DNA of 50,824 nucleotides, taken from contig JAUVLV010000014.1 in NCBI GenBank assembly GCA_030600545.1, positions 1 to 50,824 on the forward strand, read 5' to 3'. This DNA is from Candidatus Aegiribacteria sp. (GTDB lineage Bacteria; Fermentibacterota; Fermentibacteria; Fermentibacterales; JCC-6). Position 1 is the stretch's first letter; the number at the start of each line of letters is the position of its first letter. The notes beneath the pieces were generated by a model. It saw only the letters and a list, made by a program, of their open reading frames with translations. It searched no databases and had not been told where the DNA came from. Made by a program: the position numbers and the translations under genes. Below, in pieces: positions 34,922 through 42,621 of the stretch.

Positions 34922-35896
34922 TCATTTTCTGCTCATTACCTGCCTGCCTGCAAGCTGACTTCTGGCCACCCGGTATCCTTCGAGGATACTTTCTTCTGCC
35001 CGCTGGAATTCCATTAAATTGATGTGGCCCAATTTGGGTTGGATCAATACATCAGGAGGATCGGTTCTAAGATTCACAGCCGTTATCTGACTTTCCATGA
35101 TTTTGATGGATGTCATCATTACTTCGATGATATTTGGTTGTGGATTCCTGGCAATCAGCTGCCTGAGTTTCCCTGTAGCTGCCATATTGATTTCATGAAA
35201 CTTCCCGTTCAGGAGAGAAGTTGCTTTATTCCCGGCGATGGTGCGTTCCTCTTGTTCAGCCTTTTGAAGATCCTTGCTGTGATCAACCATAGGTAATACT
35301 TCGGGTTTTCTCCTCTGAACTATATCGCAATTCAGATCAACCGCTATGACGAAGTCCGCACCCATTTCCCTCACGGTGCGCACGGGAACCGGGTTGACCA
35401 GACCGCCGTCCACCAGAAGATAGTTGTCCTTCCTGACCGGCTTGAAAATTCCCGGGAGTGAAATACTGGCTCTTACGGCTTCGATAATGTTTCCTTCTTT
35501 CAGTATAACTTCCTCTCCCGTATACAGGTCGGTCGCAATAACAGCAAGTGGAACAGGAAGTTTTTCGATGGGTTCATCGAGTACATACTGCTGAATGAAA
35601 TTAGCGATTCTCACCCCGTCGATAAGGCCTGATTTTGGAAGAATCAGGTCACGAAATGAAAATACATGTTTTCTGCTGAACTGATACACTGCATCTTCCA
35701 GTGAATCGATCATGCCGGAAGCGTAAACCGCAGCAACAAGTGCGCCGATGCTCGTTCCGGCAATGTAATCTACTGTAACTCCTGCTTCTGCCAGAGCGCG
35801 GATTACACCGATATGAGACCATCCGCGAGTTGAACCACTCCCCAGTGCGAGTCCGACCTTGCCGGGTTGATTCAGCTTGTTGTTAAGAGGTTGCAT
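34922..35896 (-). CDS. patatin-like phospholipase (RssA/YchK type)
   Basis: A serine lipid hydrolase. The 324-residue protein has the oxyanion motif GSGSTRGWSHIG (19-30), the nucleophile Ser49 in GTSIG, and the catalytic Asp near 163 in VDGG. It fits the bacterial RssA group, with no signal peptide, so it should act in the cytoplasm or at the inner membrane face. Its start overlaps the end of the PlsC-type gene by 14 bases: an acyltransferase and an acyl hydrolase made together. It is the last gene of the six-gene unit. Confidence 0.92.
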   Translation of the reverse strand: MQPLNNKLNQPGKVGLALGSGSTRGWSHIGVIRALAEAGVTVDYIAGTSIGALVAAVYASGMIDSLEDAVYQFSRKHVFSFRDLILPKSGLIDGVRIANFIQQYVLDEPIEKLPVPLAVIATDLYTGEEVILKEGNIIEAVRASISLPGIFKPVRKDNYLLVDGGLVNPVPVRTVREMGADFVIAVDLNCDIVQRRKPEVLPMVDHSKDLQKAEQEERTIAGNKATSLLNGKFHEINMAATGKLRQLIARNPQPNIIEVMMTSIKIMESQITAVNLRTDPPDVLIQPKLGHINLMEFQRAEESILEGYRVARSQLAGRQVMSRK

Positions 35897-36665
35897 CGTA
35901 TTCAGCTTCTACCTCGGGATTATTGTAAAAGTCCCCGGATATTTCCGCGTCTGTCAAATGCTGTTCTATTATCGCCCTTATTTCTTTCATTGCGGTTCGC
36001 TGTTCTTCTCTTTCCATGCCTGCTACTTCAACAGGTTCCGATATTATGACTTTCGTTTGTACGCCGAAGTGAATCAAGGGGCTATCAGGTGTCTTTATAT
36101 TCCTTGTGCCTATCACGGCAATCGGTATAACGGGTACTTCGGCTTTTGCCGCAAGGAGTACGGCGCCTCTCTTAAAGGATCCGAGTTTTCCTGTTCTGCT
36201 CATCGTTCCCTCGGGAAAGACCATAAGTGACAGATGGGATTGCAGGAGCGCTGTAATTGAATCGATGTTCTTAAGATCATCACGTGGGTTTACTCTGTCC
36301 ACACGAACAAAGCGAAGACGTCGCATGATGTAGTTGTAAATGGGTACCCGAAACATCTCCTTCTTTGAGACAAAGGTAATGGGAATCGGAAGTACCGAGG
36401 CCAATATGAATGAATCGAACCAGCTTTCATGGTTGGCCACAAGAATCTGAGATCTTTCTCTGATGATGTTTTGCAGCCCCTGCACCTGTACCCTGACACC
36501 CGCTGCTTTCAGGAGCACTGATAATACAGCGCGAAGAGCAGCTCCGTTGCGCATGCGGACAGGCAGAACAGAAATCAGAAGTGCAAAGCATAGAAGATCC
36601 AGAACAAGGATCGGCCACCAGAATATAGTGGTAGCTATGCTTTTATATTTCTCAGCCAACTTCAT
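35883..36665 (-). CDS. 1-acyl-sn-glycerol-3-phosphate acyltransferase-like (PlsC family)
   Basis: The 260-residue protein has an N-terminal membrane region (about 12-35) and the PlsC motifs: NHESWFD with His79 and Asp84, and FPEGTMSRTG near 150 for phosphate binding. PlsC enzymes add an acyl chain to lysophosphatidate or other lysolipids at the inner membrane. It starts 4 bases after the outer-membrane protein gene. Given the company it keeps, the acceptor may be a special lipid rather than lysophosphatidate. Confidence 0.92.
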   Translation of the reverse strand: MKLAEKYKSIATTIFWWPILVLDLLCFALLISVLPVRMRNGAALRAVLSVLLKAAGVRVQVQGLQNIIRERSQILVANHESWFDSFILASVLPIPITFVSKKEMFRVPIYNYIMRRLRFVRVDRVNPRDDLKNIDSITALLQSHLSLMVFPEGTMSRTGKLGSFKRGAVLLAAKAEVPVIPIAVIGTRNIKTPDSPLIHFGVQTKVIISEPVEVAGMEREEQRTAMKEIRAIIEQHLTDAEISGDFYNNPEVEAEYDATS

Positions 36666-36669
36666 ATTG

Positions 36670-38010
36670 TTAGAAACTTGCCCTTGCTTTCACATAAAAT
36701 TCGTCCCGGTCATTAAGCTGCTTGAATAGATTATCGCCCTCGCCATGCAGAACAGCCCCGCCGAAGGTTATCTCGATATTATCGACAGGTCTGTATGTCA
36801 GTTCCGGAACATACGCCAGACCATAATTCTCAGCAGGATCATCCCGGTCACTTACAGAAACCGCGAATGAAACAGGTACCAGAGTCAGTTTGCTGTTCAG
36901 AAAATCTCGTTCGACTCTAAACGTAAGATAATCGTTGAGGTTCTTCCTGCCCAGCTCATGCAGGAAACCATGAAGCACCTGTGTGTTCACATATACACCG
37001 TTTCCAAATGTATAATCACAGCCTGCGATGAAGCGAACGTATGGCTCGTCTTTGAGCATTTCTTCCGCTGGTAATCCTGGTATATCGAGCAGGACTTCTT
37101 CAGGGAAGAACACTGCTCCTTCGCCCCAGATACCGACTGAACCGATAGCTCCAGCGAAATCCCCGCCGATGATCTGCACTTTCGGGTATATGAGAGTAAT
37201 CACTGAATCGGGCATAGATATGGCGCAGGGGGTCGGAAGATCGTACCGTCCGTAGTAGTAGCTGAGGGAAAGATCGAAACCCTGCATAAAAGAACTCAGC
37301 TTGATCGCATACTGCGAGGATTCATCCAGATTGCGCTGCGGAAGTTCAACCTGTTGTGTGAATCCCTCAAGTGAAACACCGGGTGGAAGGCTCATGCCCG
37401 AAGAAAACGCTGAAAGCAGCGCGCTGGAATAACCCGGCGGCGGCAGGCGGGCAGGGGTAAAGGTTGGTACGTACACACACGTAAGGTTAGCGCGTGAGCC
37501 ATAATAAGTTCCCTGGAAAGCGTCCACGGCGAGGTGCTCTCCAAAGTCCAGCAGTATCTCCAGATTGTTCGGACTGATGTTGCTTGTAGGATTCAGGGCA
37601 TCAGCAGTGCCCCAGTTAATTATCTGACGACCCAAACGAAGGTCCATGGAGTTGAAGGGAAATGAGTACAGATCCAGGTAAGCTTCACGAAGCTCCACAC
37701 CGCCGGGGTATGAGCCACTATCTTCCAGGCCCTGAAGCATCGATACTGAATCTATTTGAACGTATCCGAACCCCCTGAATTGCACTTCGCTGAACAAACC
37801 GTAATCCATGAAGTTACCGGCGGACAATTTCAGGTTCAATCTGTTCTCACTCCAGGTCAGTTCCTGATCATCGAAAGCAACATGATTCTCTGTCTGTACA
37901 TAACCGCCGATGGAAATATTTTCCTGAGCGAAAAGAACTGACGTACATATGGCGGGAAGCACAAAGAAGAGTCTCAGCGGAAATTGCAGTGTACTTCTCG
38001 TTCTCAACAT
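36670..38010 (-). CDS. outer-membrane beta-barrel protein (DUF1302/porin-like)
   Basis: The 446-residue product starts with a signal peptide ending near VLFAQ, followed by alternating beta-strand patterns throughout: GGYVQTENHVAF, RLNLKLSAGNFMDYGLFSEVQ, LRLGRQIINWGTADALNPT, and a C-terminal strand ending in aromatic Phe (FYVKARASF), the sort signal recognised by the Bam complex. The RQIINWG segment resembles DUF1302-type barrels. I chose the ATG at 38010, four bases after the previous stop; the frame extends upstream only into the neighbouring gene. Confidence 0.83.
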   Translation of the reverse strand: MLRTRSTLQFPLRLFFVLPAICTSVLFAQENISIGGYVQTENHVAFDDQELTWSENRLNLKLSAGNFMDYGLFSEVQFRGFGYVQIDSVSMLQGLEDSGSYPGGVELREAYLDLYSFPFNSMDLRLGRQIINWGTADALNPTSNISPNNLEILLDFGEHLAVDAFQGTYYGSRANLTCVYVPTFTPARLPPPGYSSALLSAFSSGMSLPPGVSLEGFTQQVELPQRNLDESSQYAIKLSSFMQGFDLSLSYYYGRYDLPTPCAISMPDSVITLIYPKVQIIGGDFAGAIGSVGIWGEGAVFFPEEVLLDIPGLPAEEMLKDEPYVRFIAGCDYTFGNGVYVNTQVLHGFLHELGRKNLNDYLTFRVERDFLNSKLTLVPVSFAVSVSDRDDPAENYGLAYVPELTYRPVDNIEITFGGAVLHGEGDNLFKQLNDRDEFYVKARASF

Positions 38011-38014
38011 CGCT

Positions 38015-38767
38015 CTATTGAATCCGTGTAAGGTATCGCTGTGAGAAGATATCATCGCTCAAACCTGTATCGACCTCAACCTCGGTCATATTCATAATTG
38101 TACTGTGACCACTTATTACATCGCTCATCTCTCTTCCCATGGAAACCCAGTAACCCTGGATCTGCTGAATATCATCCTGCTCCAGAACTTTCCACAGATC
38201 TCCGCTTCGGTTGTAGTACTCGATTTTTGCTGGATAGAAATTATCCAGCCGAACCCACATTATCAATTTGCTGTACTCGCTGCTGATTCCGGATTTCGGG
38301 GTCAATTCCAGAATGTAGTGGGTTTCGGTACTTTCGTTCAAAGAAGGGTCATATTCATCACCGAAGCGAAACGAACTCAGATCATCGTAACTGAAATCCG
38401 TACCTGCGAAATTCTGGTTCTCTACATGTGAGGCAATCCTTCGCACGCGACCGAACGCAGGCAGATAGAGGTAATTCACATCATCGGGCAGGCTTAGAAA
38501 ACCGATTCCTCTCTGGCCTGCGGGAGAAAGGAAGCGCATCATCCGTGAATCAGCACCTTTCTGATAAATTTCCATTTCTCGCACACTCTGGTCACCATCA
38601 GCTTCGATCAGGACCATTTCTACCATTGCCTTCAGATCCGGCGCTTCGTTACTGACATCATCGGAATTGCTGAGAATCTGCTCAGCCGAAAGACTCTGTG
38701 CAGACGCTCCGGTAGCGAATACGCATGAGAGAACGATAGTCAGTATGGAGTAAAGTAATCGACTCAT
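38015..38767 (-). CDS. outer-membrane lipoprotein-sorting-like (LolA-fold) protein
   Basis: The 250-residue protein has a signal peptide cleaved near SAQ (about residue 24), then a LolA-like fold of the kind encoded beside RND/MMPL exporters: EMEIYQKGADSRMMRFLSPA, GIGFLSLPDDVNYLYLPAFGRVRRI and AKIEYYNRSGDLWK. It should carry a lipid through the periplasm between the RND transporter and the outer membrane. Its AGGA ribosome binding site overlaps the end of the transporter gene, two bases upstream. Confidence 0.88.
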   Translation of the reverse strand: MSRLLYSILTIVLSCVFATGASAQSLSAEQILSNSDDVSNEAPDLKAMVEMVLIEADGDQSVREMEIYQKGADSRMMRFLSPAGQRGIGFLSLPDDVNYLYLPAFGRVRRIASHVENQNFAGTDFSYDDLSSFRFGDEYDPSLNESTETHYILELTPKSGISSEYSKLIMWVRLDNFYPAKIEYYNRSGDLWKVLEQDDIQQIQGYWVSMGREMSDVISGHSTIMNMTEVEVDTGLSDDIFSQRYLTRIQ

Positions 38768-38769
38768 AA

Positions 38770-41736
38770 TTAAATTCCTTTCATTTGTTTGTTTACGTTC
38801 TGATTTTCAGAAACCGGGTTATCATTTTTGGATGTCTTATCTTCTGGAATTCGAGGTGAAGTATGTCTGTTGTTATTCAGTCTCAGGTATTTTCGACTGA
38901 CCAGGACCAGTGAAGGAAGCAGAGTTAATGATGCAACCATGCTAACCAGCATGGTTAAAGCGATTAGCCATCCGAATCTTTGAATGGGCAGGATGTTCGA
39001 CCACATCAGGACGAGAAAGCCGAGTCCCACAGTCATGGCGTTCACGAAAATAGACTTGCCAGTGGTACTTATCATGGTTTTCATGGCAGCTTCTTCATCG
39101 CCCTGCTTCCTGAACTCCTCCTGAAAGCGTGAAGATGCATGAATAGCGTAGTCGATACCGATTCCAATAGAAATACTCCCGATCATTATCGTGGCGATGT
39201 CCAGCGATACTCCCGCAAAACTCATTACACCGAAATTGATGATAACTGTGAACACAAGAGGTAAAGCAATGATCAGACCCATGAGAGGGGAACGAAAACG
39301 ATACATCATCAATAGGAAAATGAGCATGAACGCAACGCCGAGGCTTATTATCTGACTGTGAATCAATGTTCCGTTAAGCGTTGTGAATACGGGAAGGAAG
39401 CCGGACAGGTCAGCCTGGAAGTTAACAGAATCCCCCTGTACACTCTCGAAGAGATCGCCAGGAATTCCTATCTGATTCTCACTCATGGCACAAAGGTCAC
39501 CTCGAACGTCTTTCCGGAACCTTTCATTTTGAGCAAGGTCAGTGGGAAGGGTCCCAAGCAACTCCGTCAGCCAGTGATTGATCTGAGAGCGCGATTCCGC
39601 TTCCGAAACAAACCCGCTGAAACGTTCGGCAACGATATCGAGATTCTCAGGATTATCTTCGTAATAGATTTCGGGTATCGCAGCGGAAACCGCTGCCCTG
39701 AAGTCCCGAGGCCCCGAATCGACATGTTCGACTGCTAAAGTCAGGGAGACCACAATAATGTCGATTAACGAATCCGAATCTATTATGATCGGCGCTTCCC
39801 ACATAAGGTACTCGCGAAACCGGTCCTGCAGCATGCTCATGTCTTCCTCAGACATGGCCTGTGCGGGCATTGACGTAATTTCACGAAGTTGTTCAACAAG
39901 ATCTGAATATGCTATTTCTGTCAACAGTTCACGGTTAGCTGCGTCATTATAGATATTTTCCGCAACTTCCTGAAGCTGGTAATCTCGGACGATCTCCATT
40001 TCATCGGCCGATAACCGGTCGAATTCGATCCTGGAAAGAGTGGTGTTCAGTTCGGAATCAAGATACGAATCAATTTGTTCCGAAGCGCTCACTATGGCTC
40101 CGGTATTCAGCGAATTGAATTGTGCGTGAATAAGGGCTTCGTTGTAGTCATCGTTGACAAGACGACTCAGAATTTCCTCTCCTTCAAGCAGGAACAGCAG
40201 GTTGGTTATCTGGTCCCTGGTTTCGGGGATCGCCCACCGGCCGGTCATGATGTAATTCAGCTCCACGATAAGGTCGGCAAGAGATTGTGTACTTTCCACA
40301 TCAGGATGTGATTGTAAGTACTTCTCTACTTTCAGCATCTGTTTCAATACGAGCGGATCCTTGATATCCCCGTTCATAATCACCTGGAAGGGCACCGCAC
40401 TGTTGAACCTGTCCTTAAGAAGATCAGCTGTGGTTCTGATCTCAGAATCTTCCGGAAAGTACTCCAGAATATTAACTTCGGTATCCAGCTGTGGAATCCG
40501 GACAAGACAGATAATTGTCAGGATGCCTGCAATCAGAAGAATCGGAAGCCTGCCGCGAAGTACCAGTTTAGCCTCGAACTTTCCAATCCATGACCTTGGA
40601 ACAATTCGATTCACCTTGCTTGATGCAGAAACGTGCACAGGCAGTAATGAGCAGACAGCGGGTATCAGGGTCATCGAAAGAAGGGTGGCTGCGCCTACGC
40701 CTATTGCTGTGAATAGTCCGAAGTCTGCAATGGCAGTAAGCAATGAACCTCCGATTGAAAGAGAAAGGAACCCGATAAGGGTTGTAACGCCGGTCAGGAA
40801 AATAGGGATACCCACATCTTTCAGTGAGATTTTTGTTAACTCAATGCTGCTGATATCTTTATTGGCATCCTCACGATACCTTGCCAGAAAGTGAATTCCG
40901 TAAGCCGAACCCACCGCAACCAGTACGATCGGAGTAATATTGGAAACCATAGACAGTTCGACTCCGAACCAGCCCATGGCGCCGATTGTCCATACAGTGG
41001 AAATCAACACAACGCTCAGAGGTAAAGTAACCGCACGCAAGTTTCGAAAACCAAGAAAGAGTACCATTATTACAACGAGTATTACGATCGGAATCAATCG
41101 AAAAATATCCTGTGTCAGCAAATTGCCTGATTCCTGGATCTGTACAGGGATGCCTCCGTAATAGACCGAATAACCATCTCTCAATCGCTCCACGTTGGCT
41201 CTGATCTCTGTTATAAGTTCAGCGTCATCGGCATCCGGATGTGAACGAATAGTGATTAAAGTAATTCGGCCGTCCTGAGAGATAATCTTACCCGCGTACA
41301 TTTCTTTTCCAAGCGTATACTCGCGGAGGGCTTCCAGCTCCATACTGTCTGTTGGAATATCATTCTTGTTGATCAACCGTTTGATCTCTAATCCGAATTC
41401 GGTGTCCCTCATATCAAGAATATCGGTAATACTGGTGACGCTCATTACTCCCGAAACGGTATGGCATGATTCGGTTATATCCCGTATCACTGTGAGAGCT
41501 TCATTCGTGAAGATATCTTCACTTTCCACCGCCACCATGATGATGTTGTTCCCGCCGTACTGTTCACTTATATGGTTAAATAGCTGGATTGTAGGATTCT
41601 CAGGATCAAGATAGCTGACCATATCGCTGTTGATGACAACCTTGCTGAGTCCGATAGCCATAAAGACAGTAATAAGAACGACCGATACGATGATCGCTAT
41701 CCGAAACCTGATTACAGATTCTGTAAACCACTTCAT
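38770..41736 (-). CDS. RND-superfamily transporter (MMPL/HpnN-type)
   Basis: The 988-residue protein has the two-fold RND plan: a first membrane helix at about 12-33, a large periplasmic loop, six helices around 215-370, another helix near 400, a second large loop and six helices around 800-945. The second half keeps the proton-relay motif GIGIDYAIH; the first half has GSAYGIH, without the Asp. This lipid- and sterol-type branch works without MFP adaptors. The charged tail is cytosolic. ATG at 41736 follows AAGGAAAA and a 10-base gap after the TetR gene. The natural cargo is probably a lipid, judging by neighbours. Confidence 0.93.
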   Translation of the reverse strand: MKWFTESVIRFRIAIIVSVVLITVFMAIGLSKVVINSDMVSYLDPENPTIQLFNHISEQYGGNNIIMVAVESEDIFTNEALTVIRDITESCHTVSGVMSVTSITDILDMRDTEFGLEIKRLINKNDIPTDSMELEALREYTLGKEMYAGKIISQDGRITLITIRSHPDADDAELITEIRANVERLRDGYSVYYGGIPVQIQESGNLLTQDIFRLIPIVILVVIMVLFLGFRNLRAVTLPLSVVLISTVWTIGAMGWFGVELSMVSNITPIVLVAVGSAYGIHFLARYREDANKDISSIELTKISLKDVGIPIFLTGVTTLIGFLSLSIGGSLLTAIADFGLFTAIGVGAATLLSMTLIPAVCSLLPVHVSASSKVNRIVPRSWIGKFEAKLVLRGRLPILLIAGILTIICLVRIPQLDTEVNILEYFPEDSEIRTTADLLKDRFNSAVPFQVIMNGDIKDPLVLKQMLKVEKYLQSHPDVESTQSLADLIVELNYIMTGRWAIPETRDQITNLLFLLEGEEILSRLVNDDYNEALIHAQFNSLNTGAIVSASEQIDSYLDSELNTTLSRIEFDRLSADEMEIVRDYQLQEVAENIYNDAANRELLTEIAYSDLVEQLREITSMPAQAMSEEDMSMLQDRFREYLMWEAPIIIDSDSLIDIIVVSLTLAVEHVDSGPRDFRAAVSAAIPEIYYEDNPENLDIVAERFSGFVSEAESRSQINHWLTELLGTLPTDLAQNERFRKDVRGDLCAMSENQIGIPGDLFESVQGDSVNFQADLSGFLPVFTTLNGTLIHSQIISLGVAFMLIFLLMMYRFRSPLMGLIIALPLVFTVIINFGVMSFAGVSLDIATIMIGSISIGIGIDYAIHASSRFQEEFRKQGDEEAAMKTMISTTGKSIFVNAMTVGLGFLVLMWSNILPIQRFGWLIALTMLVSMVASLTLLPSLVLVSRKYLRLNNNRHTSPRIPEDKTSKNDNPVSENQNVNKQMKGI

Positions 41737-41746
41737 GCGTTTTCCT

Positions 41747-42337
41747 TTATTGTGTTTCGAGACCTTGAAGCAGGATGTCCAGCATCGCGTTGACAGTATC
41801 ATCAAGATCATCCATCGATTTTCCGATGATAAGGCGCAATTCCATCCCCTTCATGATAATGATCAGCATTCTGGCGGTAGTAAGGATGTCACTGATCCTG
41901 AAGACACCGGTATTGATGCCTTCTGAAAGGATTTCCTGAATTGTGCTGTTCTCGAAGTTAGTAAATGTTTCACGTTCCTGTTCAATAAAAGCGTATTGCT
42001 CCAGGTATGTCTCGGTCAGAGAAGCGTAGTAGATGCTCAACTCGAATAGTGAACTCATTCGCGTAATAACGTATGCCCGCAGCTTTTCCTGAGGTGAAGC
42101 AGCTTGCTGGACCGCCGTGTGCAGCTTCTCTATCAGAGTCTCAGCCTCCTGTCGAATCACAGATGAGAGAATCTTCTTTTTATCCCGGAAATAATAGTAG
42201 AGAGAGGATTTGGACATACCCGCTGACTCTGCAATGTCTCTCATGGTTGTTTTGCGTAATCCATATTTGTTAAAAACTCTGATCGCTGCCTGAAGGATTC
42301 TCTGCGCTACATCCTTGCTTTGTACAACCACTTGCAT
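41747..42337 (-). CDS. TetR/AcrR-family transcriptional regulator
   Basis: The 196-residue repressor has the TetR N-terminal domain: QRILQAAIRVFNKYGLRKTT, then the helix-turn-helix MRDIAESAGMSKSSLYYYF (about 32-50). The C-terminal ligand domain is not classifiable by eye. As first gene of the unit, with a palindrome over its own transcription start, it most likely represses itself and the five genes after it until a lipid-like ligand binds. Confidence 0.93.
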   Translation of the reverse strand: MQVVVQSKDVAQRILQAAIRVFNKYGLRKTTMRDIAESAGMSKSSLYYYFRDKKKILSSVIRQEAETLIEKLHTAVQQAASPQEKLRAYVITRMSSLFELSIYYASLTETYLEQYAFIEQERETFTNFENSTIQEILSEGINTGVFRISDILTTARMLIIIMKGMELRLIIGKSMDDLDDTVNAMLDILLQGLETQ

Positions 42338-42351
42338 TCCCTTTCCAATCT

Positions 42352-42368
42352 TCGACCAATTTGGTCAA
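42352..42368. promoter_or_regulatory. palindromic operator for the TetR regulator
   Basis: GACCAA-T-TTGGTC (42354-42366) is a perfect 6-1-6 palindrome; flanking bases extend it toward TTGACCAA/TTGGTCAA with one mismatch. It covers the expected transcription start of the promoter next to it and lies 17 bases from the TetR ATG, an arrangement typical of autoregulated TetR genes. Confidence 0.75.
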
Positions 42369-42397
42369 CATATACAAACATTTATAGAATTCGTCAA
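42369..42397 (-). promoter_or_regulatory. promoter of the TetR-RND-lipid operon
   Basis: On the - strand TTGACG (42392-42397) and TATATG (42369-42374) are spaced by exactly 17 bases. Five of six and four of six positions match consensus. The start of transcription would fall inside the operator, about 25 bases before the TetR ATG. Confidence 0.75.
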
Positions 42398-42621
42398 GAT
42401 TCTCGTGACTTTGAACTGCTCAAATATAAAGTATTAACTGCGTTAGGGGAACCTTGCGGTAGGGTAGTTAAAAGACAATTCTGGAAGATATATCGAGACT
42501 TGACTTTGTATGGGAATGGTATTCTTGTAAAAAAAAGCTTAAGCGGATGCTTGAGGCTCTCACCAGGAGCCAGGGTGAAGTAAGAAAATTGCGGATCACC
42601 TTAAAAAGTACTGGAGAAAAC

